A stretch of 64,000 bases of DNA from Methylobacterium symbioticum (GCF_902141845.1 NZ_CABFPH010000011.1:1-64000), one strand, 5' to 3'. Shown: positions 22,067-30,899, counted from the first letter of the stretch. The notes: generated from the letters alone by a model not told the origin. Program-made: numbers and translations.

Positions 22067-23791
22067 TCAGATCAGCGGGTTGAGCGCCTCGTTCCGGGCC
22101 GGGATCGGGGCAACCATGGTGAGGGCGAACCCGTCCGGGGCGTAGTCGGTGGTCACCTCGGCCTGGACCTGCGTGGTCAGCACCCGCTGCAGCAGGCGGG
22201 TGCCGAAGCCCTGGCGGCGTGGCGCCTGCACCGCGGGGCCCTCGCTCTCGCGCCAGGCGAAGTGCAGGATTCCCGCCTTGCCCCCCGGCTCCAGCGACCA
22301 GCGCACCGCGACCCTCCCGCGACGGTTGGACAGCGCCCCGTATTTGGCGGCGTTGGTGGTCAGCTCGTGGATCGCCATGCCCACCGGTACCGCCATCTCG
22401 GAGGGCAGCTCGATATCCGGCCCCTCGAAGGTGACGCGGCCGTCCGCGCCGCCCTCCGCCTCCGCCTCGGCATAGGGACGCAGCTCGTTGGCGAGCAGGT
22501 TGCGCAGGCTCGCCGTCTGCCACGTCGCCTCGGTGAGCACCGAATGGGTGTGGGCGAGCGATTTGATGCGCCCGACGAAGGCCTCGTAGAAACTCTCGAT
22601 GCTGGAGGCGGTGCGCGCCGTCGAGCCGACGATTGCCTGGACCGTGGCCAGGGTGTTCTTCACCCGGTGGTGCAACTCGCGGATCAGAAGCGCCTGCCGC
22701 TCCTCGGCGCGCAGCCGGTCGGTCACGTCGGCAACCACGCCGATCAGCCTGCGCGGCAGCCGGTTCGGCGCGTCGCGCTCGAAGCGTCCGGCCATGTCGA
22801 TGGTCCGCCAGGCCCCGTCGTCCTTGCGTCGGATGCGGACGGTGACGTGCAGGATCTCGTCCTCGCGCAGGGCCCGCGAGATCGCCTTCCGCACGGCATC
22901 GCGGTCGCCCGGATGCAGCACGTCGTCGAGGAACTCGGTCTTGCCGATGGTGCCGTCCTCGGGCGTGCGCCCGAAGATCTCGAACATCCGCTCGTTCTCC
23001 CAGATCGCCTGGTCGTCGAGCATGTGCCACTCGAAGATGCCGAGCCTGGCGATCGAGGTCGCGACCCGCAGGCGCTGATCGCGGGCGATGAGCTCGTCAC
23101 GCGTCTGGACCCGGGTGGTGATGTCCTGCAGCACGCCCGCCAGCCCGCTGACGGTGCCGTCCGGCCCGCGCAGCGCCTGACCCCGCGACGCGATGACGAC
23201 CGGGCGCCCGTCCCCGATCCGGCCGAGGGTGCCCTCGAAGCTGTAGGCGCCGCCCTGGGCGAGCGCTACGCGCACGCTCTCGGTGAGGCGCGCGGCCTCC
23301 GCCTCCGGCATGGCCGCGCGCAGCACGGCCCAGGTCACCGGCTCGCCCGGCGGATGGCCGAGGATCTGCGCCGCGCGGCGCGACAGGTTGATCCGGCCGC
23401 TCGCCCGATCCCAGCGCCACTCGCCGAGGCCGGCGGCGAGAAGGGCATCCCGGTTCTCGTCGGAGCGCGCCGCCTCGTCGGGATCGACGCCTTCGACCAC
23501 GAGCGTGGTGCCCGCGCCGCGCACCCGCACGTCCACGACGCGGCCGTCTGCCTGCTTCCAGCGGCGGATTCCAGCCTCGATCGACTCGGATTCGGGCAGG
23601 AGGTCGGCGACCGCTCGCCCGGCGAGGGTGCCCGGCGCGTGGCCGAGCAGGCGGCAGAGGGCCGGGTTGGCGTCGCGGATGCGGCGGCGATCCTCCGTCA
23701 GCACGGCAAGCCCGATCGCCGCCGCCTCGAAGGCCGCGCGATGCAGGTCCCCGGCCCCGGCGGCCGGACCGTGGTCAACGCCCTCGCCCAA
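22067..23791 (-). CDS. PAS-containing HWE-family sensor histidine kinase
   Basis: The 574-residue protein is soluble (no membrane helices) with about three PAS domains: residues 15-100, 110-228 (ends GLAGVLQDITTR) and 240-358 (ends LIGVVADVTDR). The dimerisation block ELHHRVKNTLATVQAIV carries the phospho-accepting His near residue 375. The ATPase part has the N box MAIHELTTNAAKYGALS, the FAWRESEGP stretch typical of HWE kinases, and a GFGTRLL box. HWE kinases lack the usual F box and often act in light, redox or general stress signalling. No response regulator gene is adjacent, so this is an orphan kinase. It may feed PhyR, but that is inference. Confidence 0.9.
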   Translation of the reverse strand: MGEGVDHGPAAGAGDLHRAAFEAAAIGLAVLTEDRRRIRDANPALCRLLGHAPGTLAGRAVADLLPESESIEAGIRRWKQADGRVVDVRVRGAGTTLVVEGVDPDEAARSDENRDALLAAGLGEWRWDRASGRINLSRRAAQILGHPPGEPVTWAVLRAAMPEAEAARLTESVRVALAQGGAYSFEGTLGRIGDGRPVVIASRGQALRGPDGTVSGLAGVLQDITTRVQTRDELIARDQRLRVATSIARLGIFEWHMLDDQAIWENERMFEIFGRTPEDGTIGKTEFLDDVLHPGDRDAVRKAISRALREDEILHVTVRIRRKDDGAWRTIDMAGRFERDAPNRLPRRLIGVVADVTDRLRAEERQALLIRELHHRVKNTLATVQAIVGSTARTASSIESFYEAFVGRIKSLAHTHSVLTEATWQTASLRNLLANELRPYAEAEAEGGADGRVTFEGPDIELPSEMAVPVGMAIHELTTNAAKYGALSNRRGRVAVRWSLEPGGKAGILHFAWRESEGPAVQAPRRQGFGTRLLQRVLTTQVQAEVTTDYAPDGFALTMVAPIPARNEALNPLI

Positions 23792-23906
23792 TCCCGACCT
23801 CGAACGTGCCGCCCGCCGCGATGCTACGGCAGCGCGGCGCGGCCAAGATGGCGAGAGCGGCGGGATGGAGCAAGGTTCGAGGCGGGGCGACGGATCGAAG
23901 CAACAG

Positions 23907-24653
23907 CTAAGTTCGTGCCACCCGCGCGAATTCGAGGTAGGTCGGGCGCCGTCCAGCGGCGATCGCCTTGGCCTCGTAGCGTGTGCCGGGCCAGCCCGGA
24001 TAGGGCTGCCGCCAGTCCGCGGCGCGTTCGGCGGTCCAGGTCAGGGCCGCGCAGCGGGCGGCGCGGGCCAGCGTCCAGCCCGCATAGTCGTCGATGTCGC
24101 TCGCGAAGCGGAACAAGCCGCCATCCTTCAGGACCCGCGCGATGGCGGCGAGGGACGCCTCGGAGACGAAGCGGCGCTTGCGCTGGCGCCGCTTCGGCCA
24201 GGGATCGGGATAGAGCAGGTAGACCCGGCTCAGGCAGGCATCGGGCAGGCGGTCCAAGAGGGCCGTCACGTCCTCGTCGCGGATGCGGACGTTGCCGAGA
24301 GCCTCCTCGTCGATCGTGCGGAGCAGCTTGGCCACGCCGTTCACGAAGGGCTCGGCGCCGATGATGCCGACCTTGGGATGGGTGCGAGCCTGGGCGGCGA
24401 GGTGCTCGCCGCCACCGAACCCGATCTCCAGCCAGATCTCGTCCGGGTCGAGGTCCGGGAAGAGTGCGCGCGGATCGAGCACGGCGCCACCCGGTGGAAG
24501 CACGACGCGCAAGGTCGGCAGCAGCCGCGCAAGGCGCTCCTCCTGGGCATCGCGCAGGCGCTTGCCCTTGCGGCGGCCGAAGAAGGCGCGCTCGGCCTCC
24601 TCCGCGTGGTCTCTGCCCTCCGCACCGGGAGGGGTCTGATCCCTCCCGGTCAT
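23907..24653 (-). CDS. trmB: tRNA (guanine-N7-)-methyltransferase
   Basis: The 248-residue protein has the SAM-binding motif WLEIGFGGGEHLAAQA, the acidic motif IIGAEPFVNGVAKLL, and the TrmB hallmark LLYPDPWPKRRQRKRRFV. It methylates G46 in the variable loop of tRNAs. Its start codon lies 7 bp after the metK stop, so the two are cotranscribed: MetK makes the SAM that TrmB uses. This metK-trmB pairing is common in alphaproteobacteria. Confidence 0.95.
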   Translation of the reverse strand: MTGRDQTPPGAEGRDHAEEAERAFFGRRKGKRLRDAQEERLARLLPTLRVVLPPGGAVLDPRALFPDLDPDEIWLEIGFGGGEHLAAQARTHPKVGIIGAEPFVNGVAKLLRTIDEEALGNVRIRDEDVTALLDRLPDACLSRVYLLYPDPWPKRRQRKRRFVSEASLAAIARVLKDGGLFRFASDIDDYAGWTLARAARCAALTWTAERAADWRQPYPGWPGTRYEAKAIAAGRRPTYLEFARVART

Positions 24654-24660
24654 GGGCGGA

Positions 24661-25839
24661 TCAGGCGAGCGCCGACTTCAGCTTGGCGGCGAGGTCGGTG
24701 CGCTCCCAGGAGAAGCCGCCATCCGCGTCCGGCTCGCGGCCGAAATGGCCGTAGGCCGAGGTACGCGCGTAGATCGGCTTGTTGAGCTGGAGCGCCGTGC
24801 GGATGCCGCGGGGCGAGAGGTCGAGGGCGTCCATCAGGACCGCCTCCAGCCGGCTCTCGTCCACGTTGCCCGTACCGTGCAGGTCGACATAGATCGACAG
24901 CGGCTTGGAGACACCGATGGCGTAGGACAGCTGGATCGTGGCGCGGCTGGCGAGCCCGGCGGCGACCACGTTCTTGGCGAGGTAGCGGGCGGCGTAGGCC
25001 GCGGAGCGGTCGACCTTGGTCGGATCCTTGCCGGAGAAGGCGCCGCCGCCGTGGGGCGCCGCGCCGCCATAGGTGTCGACGATGATCTTGCGGCCGGTGA
25101 GGCCGCAATCGCCGTCGGGGCCGCCGATCACGAACTTGCCGGTCGGGTTGATGTGCCAGACGGTGCCCTCGGTGATCCAGGCCTCCGGCAGGGCGGCGCG
25201 GATATAGGGCTCGACGATGGCGCGCACGTCGGCCGAGTCGAGGGACTCGTCGATGTGCTGGGTCGAGAGCACGATCTGCGTGGCCTCCACCGGCTTGCCG
25301 TTGGCGTAGCGCACGGTGACCTGGCTCTTGGCGTCCGGACCAAGCTTGGCGGCTTCCCCCTGGCGCGCCTTGCGGGCGTCGGCGAGATCCTTGAGGATCT
25401 TGTGGGCGTAGAAGATCGGGGCCGGCATCAGAGCCGGGGTCTCGTCGGCGGCGTAGCCGAACATGATGCCCTGGTCGCCCGCACCCTCGTCCTTGTTGCC
25501 GGCGGCGTCGACGCCCTGCGCGATGTCGGCGGACTGCGCGTGCAGGTGGATGGCGACGTCGTTGTTCTTCCAGTGGAAGCCGTCCTGCTCGTAGCCGATG
25601 TCCTTCACGGCCTCGCGGGTCAATTCCTCAAGATCCTTGAAGGTGACCGAGTCGGGGCCGCGCACCTCGCCCGCGATGACGATGCGGTTGGTGGTCGCCA
25701 GCGTCTCGACGCCGAGGCGCGCCTCGGGCATCGCCGCGATATAGGCGTCGACCACCGTATCCGAGATGCGGTCGCAGACCTTGTCCGGATGTCCCTCGGA
25801 CACGGATTCGCTGGTGAAGAGGTAGTCGGAACGCGGCAT
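24661..25839 (-). CDS. metK: S-adenosylmethionine synthetase
   Basis: The 392-residue protein starts [20 protein letters not shown], containing the conserved HPDK of the ATP site. The signatures [12 protein letters not shown] and [20 protein letters not shown] are both intact. It makes SAM from methionine and ATP in the cytosol. The frame continues upstream to 25,935 but the family N-terminus and an AGGGG sequence 5 bp upstream support the start at 25,839. The leader of about 145 nt back to the XRE gene was checked for SAM-II-type riboswitch wording and none was recognised. Confidence 0.97.
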   Translation of the reverse strand: MPRSDYLFTSESVSEGHPDKVCDRISDTVVDAYIAAMPEARLGVETLATTNRIVIAGEVRGPDSVTFKDLEELTREAVKDIGYEQDGFHWKNNDVAIHLHAQSADIAQGVDAAGNKDEGAGDQGIMFGYAADETPALMPAPIFYAHKILKDLADARKARQGEAAKLGPDAKSQVTVRYANGKPVEATQIVLSTQHIDESLDSADVRAIVEPYIRAALPEAWITEGTVWHINPTGKFVIGGPDGDCGLTGRKIIVDTYGGAAPHGGGAFSGKDPTKVDRSAAYAARYLAKNVVAAGLASRATIQLSYAIGVSKPLSIYVDLHGTGNVDESRLEAVLMDALDLSPRGIRTALQLNKPIYARTSAYGHFGREPDADGGFSWERTDLAAKLKSALA

Positions 25840-25983
25840 TGCGAGCCCCTGAAAAATGTGCAGGCCCACCTTCATGCGAGGCGTCCGGCCCGGACTGACG
25901 ATGGCGTTCTGGCACCCGCTTTGTTGCAAGGTCAAGCCGAAACAGCGAACGCTTCCGTTATTCCGGACAAAGTGGCCGGAAAA

Positions 25984-26394
25984 TCAGTCGCTCAGTCGCT
26001 TGCTCAGAACCTGGGCGGCGGCGGCGATGTCGCGCTTCACCGCATCCGGGAAATGATCGCTGACATGCTTGGCGACCGCCTCTGCGAGGCTCTGCAGATT
26101 GCTCTCGGCCCGATAGGTCTGCTGGGCGGAATCCCCGAACCCGTTCTGCGGGAAATCGTCGAGTCGGGGCGCGCCCTGGAAGAAGTACTCGAGCGGGACG
26201 CCGGTCATGCGCGAGAAGATGTCGAGATGGACGGCGCTGATGCGGTTGGTGCCCTTCTCGTATTTCTGCAGCTGAGCGGCCGACATGCCGAAGCTTTCCG
26301 CCACGCGCCTCTGGGTCAGTGACGCCTTACGCCGCTGCTCGGCGATGCGCTGTCCGACATAGACGTCACGCTGATCGGTCTTCTGGCCTGCCAT
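25984..26394 (-). CDS. XRE-family transcriptional regulator
   Basis: The 136-residue protein has an N-terminal Cro/CI-type helix-turn-helix: VGQRIAEQRRKASLTQRRVA, then ESFGMSAAQLQKYEKGTNRI and the closing ISAVHLDIFSRMTGVPLEYFF. The C-terminal half is a short helical region probably used for dimerisation. It lies 145 bp upstream of metK on the same strand, the usual position for this regulator in rhizobia and relatives, so control of itself and perhaps metK-trmB is likely. No ligand-binding domain is seen. Confidence 0.88.
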   Translation of the reverse strand: MAGQKTDQRDVYVGQRIAEQRRKASLTQRRVAESFGMSAAQLQKYEKGTNRISAVHLDIFSRMTGVPLEYFFQGAPRLDDFPQNGFGDSAQQTYRAESNLQSLAEAVAKHVSDHFPDAVKRDIAAAAQVLSKRLSD

Positions 26395-27037
26395 GAACGC
26401 TCTCGCAGTGTGCCCTAGTCCGCATCTGCCCGCGAACCCGGAACGAGTTACGGTCGAGCTTAGGCGCGCCGCTCGGGTTTGTCACGGCGCTCCCCACCCT
26501 GAGTAAGCGAATTGCATTCAAATTACTAGGATGACTGCGCCCGGGCGATGCGTTGGAAGTTCTCGAGCGGGCTGACCAGACCGTTCGGAATTATCCTTTT
26601 TGATCAGTGGTTAAGGTCCAGATGCCTCGGGCGCGGACCCGGCGATACCGGGCCTGGGTACGGAAGGCTGTGGGCAACCTGGAGGAAGTCAAGCGAATTC
26701 GGGCGTGATCCCGTCCGATTCGCCGGGTCCAGGGACCCGCGGTCTCGGCTGCGAAATTGGGCCCTTGCCGGTCCCGCGGCCGGCCGTCACGGCGCGTGGG
26801 GCGTGGCACGCTGCATGCAATCCGACCTGCGCCCCGCCCAAGTCTCAACCCCAGGGATCCGGGGCCGCGGGTCGGCCGGAGCGGCTTCGTCTCCTCTCCC
26901 GGTCGGCCCGTCGCGAACGGCCGACGGCGTCCCAGCCTGCCAACAACGCGGCAGCTCGAGCCCCTCAGAACTCGAAGTCGGATATGCCGGTTCGGCGCAG
27001 GAGAACCGGCCAAGCAGCTATCTCCTCTGAACGGCGC
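26395..27037. other. Gene-free stretch left of the small Cys-rich gene
   Basis: I see no convincing gene in these 643 bp. Open frames here (for example 26,548-27,030) are Arg/Pro/Ser-rich and lack recognisable starts. An AT-richer patch around 26,500-26,620 probably contains the promoter of the XRE regulator. Confidence 0.5.
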
Positions 27038-27253
27038 CTATCCCGCCGTGCCGCAGGGCTCCTCGTCGCGCTCGGCCGGTTCGTAGGCGCACCACTCGCA
27101 CACGCCCTTGTCCGCCATCCGGTCCCCGTTCCGTTGGGAGCAGAGGGGGCAGACCAGAAGCGTCAGCTTGGTGGCCGTCCTCAGACCCAGTCCCCGGCCG
27201 AGAAAGGTCACCGTGCGGCTGCCGTCATCGGTGCTGTTGCGGTTCTGCCCCAT
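27038..27253 (-). CDS. Small protein with two CxxC pairs, possible zinc ribbon
   Basis: This 71-residue protein contains LLVCPLCSQRNGD and KGVCEWCAYEP. Two CxxC pairs spaced by about 16 residues suggest a single zinc-ribbon knuckle. The N-terminal half (SRTVTFLGRGLGLRTATKL) is basic. No homologue is recognised. A 30-bp near-perfect hairpin lies 33 bp upstream of its start. It could be a nucleic-acid-binding or rubredoxin-like protein, but nothing in the context fixes a role. Confidence 0.5.
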   Translation of the reverse strand: MGQNRNSTDDGSRTVTFLGRGLGLRTATKLTLLVCPLCSQRNGDRMADKGVCEWCAYEPAERDEEPCGTAG

Positions 27254-27286
27254 TGCCTCCCTCGGAAAGACCGTAAGAGTCCCAGC

Positions 27287-27316
27287 CTCAAGCCTGGAGC
27301 AGGCTCCAGGCTTGAG
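27287..27316. repeat. Perfect 14-bp-arm inverted repeat
   Basis: Arms CTCAAGCCTGGAGC and GCTCCAGGCTTGAG are separated by 2 bp. It lies just upstream of the small Cys-rich gene (27,253 start), so it could be an operator or a transcription attenuator; there is no T-run on either side. Confidence 0.7.
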
Positions 27317-27675
27317 CTTCGATCAAACAACCGGGAGCGGCCGAGGTTGCTCGGCATCCACAAGCAGCCACGCGCAGATGAGCGCCCGCAGCGAAGGTCG
27401 CGGCCGGCTCGGGACGTGCGTCGGAACAGGCGCCGCGGCCCGGAACTCGGCCCATCGATGGCGTTCGGGAGCGGTCAGAACTGCCGAGCCGACCCACATG
27501 GCTCGGCCTTGACGGGAGGCGAGACGCGCCCACCGGAGAATCGGGTCCGAGAGGCTCCGGCAGGCGCGTGCGGTCAGGGGATCGGACCCGGACAGGCGGG
27601 GACGCTACGCTGGCGCCATGACGCCTGCACGACAAACGTGTTGGGCGGCTCGGCCGCTGCGGTGACGAAAAGGAC

Positions 27676-27731
27676 GCGGCGCGACCGATGACGGTCGCGC
27701 CGCAAGGTGGTCCGTAGTCTCGGTTACGAAC
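27676..27731 (-). repeat. Terminator-like hairpin plus conserved tail, copy 1
   Basis: A 12-bp perfect stem (GCGGCGCGACCG and complement, 4-nt loop) is followed on the minus strand by a short T-rich run. On the plus strand the hairpin is followed by CAAGGTGGTCCGTAGTCTCGG and TTACGAAC, which is repeated almost exactly at 33,473-33,502 inside the island. The conserved non-hairpin tail shows this is a repeat family, not just convergent terminators. Confidence 0.6.
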
Positions 27732-27977
27732 GCGGGCGCCTGAGCAAGCTCCGGGCCAGGTTTGGTGGGAGCAGCGCCGCTTCGGGGCTAGGTTCAGACA
27801 GCACAGGGAGGGGGAGGCGTGCGGCGGCCACCCCGGCCTCGGGCGCGGTGCTGGCATGGGGCCGGCACGTGCGGACCCTGGCTGTGGAAAAACCATGCAG
27901 GGCAAGAGACCGGCTCGGCACGATCTTGCTTGCGCCGCAGGCGGAGGCCTGATACCTCGCGCTTGGCCTCAAGCCAT

Positions 27978-28005
27978 AAAAAAGGCCACTCCCGAAGGAG
28001 CGGCC
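27978..28005 (-). terminator. Rho-independent terminator (minus strand)
   Basis: GC stem of 9 bp with a TTCG-type loop, followed by a run of six T on the minus strand. One pair is a G-T wobble. Confidence 0.8.
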
Positions 28006-28140
28006 CGAAGTCTAGGGAGGAAACGCCCAGTGAAGGGCTGCCAGGCCGCGACGCCATCGCCGCCTGACCTCACTGGTATGCCATCCCGCGGCGCACAACA
28101 CAATCGGGTGCGACGCACATCGCCCTTGCAAATGGTTCAT
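27978..28140 (-). ncRNA. Candidate small RNA ending in an intrinsic terminator
   Basis: On the minus strand a 9-bp stem (GGCCGCTCC / GGAGTGGCC, tetraloop TTCG) is followed by six T residues, an excellent Rho-independent terminator. Just upstream is the C-rich single-stranded stretch TTTCCTCCCTAGACTT, which is complementary to ribosome binding sites, a feature of many alphaproteobacterial trans-acting sRNAs. No protein gene leads into the terminator. The 5' end is unknown; 28,140 is a guess. Confidence 0.35.
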
Positions 28141-28341
28141 GCCTGAACCGTCCGGTGCGGTAACGCACCTGGGCTGGGTTTGCCGCATGTATCCGGGGCA
28201 GTTCGCGGCGGCTGCCGCGTCATCCGCCTGTCAAGATCCGGATGGGTGGCGCTGCGGCGCCCGGCACGGCACTGGCGGAGCAGCCTCGGCACGGCGGCGT
28301 CGAGGCCTCTTGCGCACCGGTTCCTCAGCCGCCGCAGTCCC

Positions 28342-28572
28342 TCAGGTGGACCTGCTCTGCGGAGGCGCGGCGTGCAGGCTCCAGATGGCCCGCCCCTCCT
28401 CGTTGGTCAGGTAGACCGCGTTGGCTCCGAGGGCTTCCATGTCGATGTCGATGGCCCGCGCCACGGCGACCGCGACGTGCTTGTCGGGAGCCTCGACGCG
28501 CTGCTCGTAGAGGGTCGGCCCGAGGATGCCATCGGGCTCGCGGCGGAGGGCGCGGAAGGTGAAGACGGGCAT
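28342..28572 (-). CDS. Conserved small protein of unknown function
   Basis: The 76-residue protein (start MPVFTFRALRREPDGILG) looks like a compact alpha/beta domain: an N-terminal strand, an acidic helix with KHVAVAVARAIDIDMEALG, and a strand AVYLTNEEGRAIWSL. Small proteins of this type are common in Methylobacterium; no function is known to me. Codon use resembles neighbouring core genes, which supports it being real. No operon partner. Confidence 0.55.
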   Translation of the reverse strand: MPVFTFRALRREPDGILGPTLYEQRVEAPDKHVAVAVARAIDIDMEALGANAVYLTNEEGRAIWSLHAAPPQSRST

Positions 28573-28922
28573 GATGTTCGATCGCGGCTGACGGGCCGGC
28601 AGCTAGGGCTGCCGCCGAGCTTGGCCAGGGCGCCTGCCTGCGAACAGTCAAGCCGATCGCTGCCGGTATGGCCGAGGCTGCCTCTCGCCGGGCCGTCCGT
28701 CACTGAACGGGAGCGTCCTGATCGGTGGCAAGATTAAAATAGTTTAGTCCTGCCTGTGATTGTAATCGAGGTCGAATTGTCTCGATAATAGTCTGCGTTG
28801 CTGAAGTATTGTTCACTTAAAATCAGCAGCATCAGTCGGCAAGGCAGGTTGCGCCTGAAGTACATCCGCGCTGTCCGTCGGTCGGAGCCTGGGTGCTGGA
28901 TATCACCGGGAGCTAGGGCAGC
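28573..28922. other. Intergenic stretch with an AT-rich segment
   Basis: These 350 bp hold no gene. Positions about 28,735-28,830 are strikingly AT-rich for this genome (for example GATTAAAATAGTTTAG) and probably contain the promoter of the downstream DUF4142-type gene. Confidence 0.4.
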
Positions 28923-29465
28923 ATGCGCCGCCGCGATTTCCTGACCAGCATGATGACGGCCACCGCCGCGATAGCGGTGACCCGTACGGCCATCGTGCAA
29001 CCGACACCGGCGGGGGCGATGCCGACGCCAGTCCATCTCGACATGGCGACGAAGGGCGGCCTGTTCCTCGAGAACACGGCGTGCGACGCGCATGCGAAGA
29101 CCAGCAATCCTCGCGTGAAGACCTTCAGCCGGGCCGAGGTCGTCGAGCAGGTCGGCCTCGCCAGGAAGCTCGATCCCTCTATGGGCGCGGGTGCTCCCCC
29201 GCCGAGCGGCATGACCTCGGATGAGCAGAAGGCGCGGATCCTGGCGCAGCTCACCGGCACACAGGGCGGCCCCGAATACGACGCGATGTTCGTCACCGCA
29301 TCCCTTCAAGGGCACCACGAGGCGTACGACATCCACGGATCCTATGCCCAGTCCGGCGAGGACCCGGCTCTGCGCCGCATCGCGCACGCAGCACTGCCCC
29401 TCATCAGGCTGCACGTCTCGCAGCTCTCGCGGATGCAGGCGATGATGGGCGGTGCGAGAGGGTGA
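28923..29465 (+). CDS. Exported DUF4142-like protein
   Basis: The 180-residue protein begins MRRRDFLTSMMTATAAIAV, a Tat-like RRxFL signal, followed by a cleavage region rich in Ala/Pro. The rest is helical, with FSRAEVVEQVGLARKLDPSM, QKARILAQLTGTQGGPEYDA and HHEAYDIHGSYAQSGEDPAL, matching the layout of the DUF4142 (ferritin-like helical bundle) family of predicted envelope proteins. No metal-binding pattern is certain. It stands alone on the plus strand. Confidence 0.65.
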   Translation: MRRRDFLTSMMTATAAIAVTRTAIVQPTPAGAMPTPVHLDMATKGGLFLENTACDAHAKTSNPRVKTFSRAEVVEQVGLARKLDPSMGAGAPPPSGMTSDEQKARILAQLTGTQGGPEYDAMFVTASLQGHHEAYDIHGSYAQSGEDPALRRIAHAALPLIRLHVSQLSRMQAMMGGARG

Positions 29466-29543
29466 GCGCGGCCCGTCTCATGAAGTTCAGGCGACGGCGG
29501 GAGTACAGACGCCCGCCGCCGATGCTTCATGGTGGGTATGGTT

Positions 29544-29801
29544 TCAGCCGTGGGCCGTGCCGTGCCAGACCGGCTCGAAATGGGCTGTGGCCCTCGCGCG
29601 CGTCGCACGCTTGGTCCGAGGGCTGTTGCCGAGGCCGATCCAGGCGGCAAGCCCGAGCGTCACTGCACTGGCGGCGAGTGGGCCCGAGACGACAGCGGCC
29701 AGAATGCCATGGGATGATGCGATCGCGGCTGCGATCGGGCCGACGACCAGGGCCGGCAGGACCGTGCCAAGCATCGTGGGTGAGTTCGATGTGATGCTCA
29801 T
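29544..29801 (-). CDS. Small two-helix membrane protein
   Basis: The 85-residue protein has two hydrophobic segments (MLGTVLPALVVGPIAAAIAS and ILAAVVSGPLAASAVTLGLA) and a basic C-terminal tail (RTKRATRARAT). It resembles the next minus-strand protein (29,880-30,170): both have a helix ending in His-Gly followed by a second helix with a central Pro-Leu. Function unknown; no clear ribosome binding site precedes the ATG. Confidence 0.45.
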   Translation of the reverse strand: MSITSNSPTMLGTVLPALVVGPIAAAIASSHGILAAVVSGPLAASAVTLGLAAWIGLGNSPRTKRATRARATAHFEPVWHGTAHG

Positions 29802-29879
29802 GCAGCGCTTAACGTGCTGTCCGCACGATTGTTGCGGCTGAGCATTGCTGAATGTGTGTGCAGATTAGAGCTTTACTGT

Positions 29880-30170
29880 TCAGAGGGCGAGTTTTGATGG
29901 TCGCGACTGTCGTAATGGCATGCCATCCTCGACCCGCCCCGGAGCCATCAGGCCGCGCAGGTCGGCCACCATGGCGTCCGTCTGGGCCTCGAGGGCTGCT
30001 TCGAACCGCCAGGTGGGCTCGTTGCGCTGCAAGTTGACCAAGCCGGCGAGCACCGCGCTGAGGCTGCCGCCGAGCGGAGCAGCCAGGAGCGCGACGAGAA
30101 GGCCGTGGGGGATGAGGGCTGCGCCCGTCACGAGACCACCGGCCAATGCGGCGAACACCACCAGCAGCAT
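29880..30170 (-). CDS. Small two-helix membrane protein, probable paralogue of its neighbour
   Basis: The start at 30,170 (MLLVVFAALAGGLVTGAAL) was chosen because GGGAGAG lies 6-7 bp upstream; the frame is open to 30,251. Two helices separated by IPHGLL are followed by a soluble tail (ALEAQTDAMVADLRGLMAPG). The pattern HG-L--A----PL--S----LAG is shared with the protein at 29,544-29,801. No function is recognised. Confidence 0.5.
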   Translation of the reverse strand: MLLVVFAALAGGLVTGAALIPHGLLVALLAAPLGGSLSAVLAGLVNLQRNEPTWRFEAALEAQTDAMVADLRGLMAPGRVEDGMPLRQSRPSKLAL

Positions 30171-30340
30171 GCGTGCTCTCCCTCGGGCGACGGAATGTGC
30201 TGCGTGAATGGTTAAGGTCCCCTTCTTCGTGAGCGCCTGGCCACGCGTCACAACCGGACATGTCAGATCAATGCGGGCATCGCCTGGAAACCTTCGCCGT
30301 TCCGCGCGTTAGACAGGGCTGCCCACCCCGGGAGACCGCG

Positions 30341-30547
30341 ATGCCGCCCTTGCTCGAAGTCGCCGCGGAGGAAGTCGAGGCGTTCGCGAAGGCGGCGCGG
30401 GACGCCATCGATTCGCGCCTCGGCACGCTGCCGGAGGAGGCCGCGAGCGGCTTCTGGTCGGCCGTCGCGAAATACTATGCCGCGGGCTTGGCGGTGGCTG
30501 GAGCCGCGGTGGCGGAGGTGTCGGCCGGGCTCGACGGCGAGGCGTAA
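30341..30547 (+). CDS. Small helical protein of unknown function
   Basis: The 68-residue protein (MPPLLEVAAEEVEAFAKAAR) starts at an ATG behind GGGAGACCGCG and is almost entirely helical. It ends AAVAEVSAGLDGEA. It is the last chromosomal gene before the left end of the island, 45 bp away. No homologue is recognised. Confidence 0.5.
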   Translation: MPPLLEVAAEEVEAFAKAARDAIDSRLGTLPEEAASGFWSAVAKYYAAGLAVAGAAVAEVSAGLDGEA

Positions 30548-30592
30548 ACGCCGGCGCGGATAGCGGCCGGATCCCCGCCCGGCAAGGACTTG

Positions 30593-30617
30593 GGAAAAGA
30601 TGGCGTCCCCGGCAGGG
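30593..30617. repeat. attL: 25-bp direct repeat, left island boundary
   Basis: Starts GGAAAAGATGGCGTC and is identical over 25 bp to 49,469-49,493. It is a displaced copy of the tRNA-Arg 3' end with flanking bases. Homology continues imperfectly to 30,571 (versus 49,446 on the right) with four substitutions and one indel, consistent with an attP somewhat longer than the identical core. Confidence 0.9.
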
Positions 30618-30791
30618 AGGATCGACCGTCCTGAATTTCTGTTTCAGATCAACGCTTAAGAGCGGAGGCCTCGGTTCGGTTTGTAGGACCTAGGTGCTGA
30701 TCTGGCAAGCTGATCTCAGCTTTCCGGGCGAGACCAATCGCTTCGTGTGCTCTAGGTCCGGGAGATGACGAAGGCCCCCTGACTGCCCGCA

Positions 30792-30899
30792 GGGGTCACA
30801 CATTTCACAGGCCATACGAGACACGCGGGAACAGGGTTTCCCCCTATGCCTGGCCTGATGGCCCTCCAAGCGAACGCGAGGCCGGGCCCGAGCCTGGGT
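30792..30899 (+). repeat. Diverged direct repeat, copy 1
   Basis: Shares GGGTCAC, ACAGGCCATAC, GGTTTCCCCC and GATGGCCCTCCA in order and at similar spacing with 31,762-31,866. By eye roughly three quarters of positions match. No coding frame is conserved between the copies. Confidence 0.65.

Larger units (their letters stand above)
27254..28341. other. Gene-poor stretch with hairpins and a candidate small RNA
   Basis: No protein gene is supported in these 1,088 bp. The stretch holds a long hairpin at 27,287-27,316, a terminator-like repeat at 27,676-27,731 that recurs inside the island, and a minus-strand intrinsic terminator at 27,978-28,005 without an obvious upstream protein gene. Confidence 0.5.

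Noticed and set aside
25840..25983. SAM-type riboswitch upstream of metK
   Set aside because: Looked for the SAM-II and SAM/SAH consensus on the minus strand leader; no matching conserved core or pseudoknot partners were seen.
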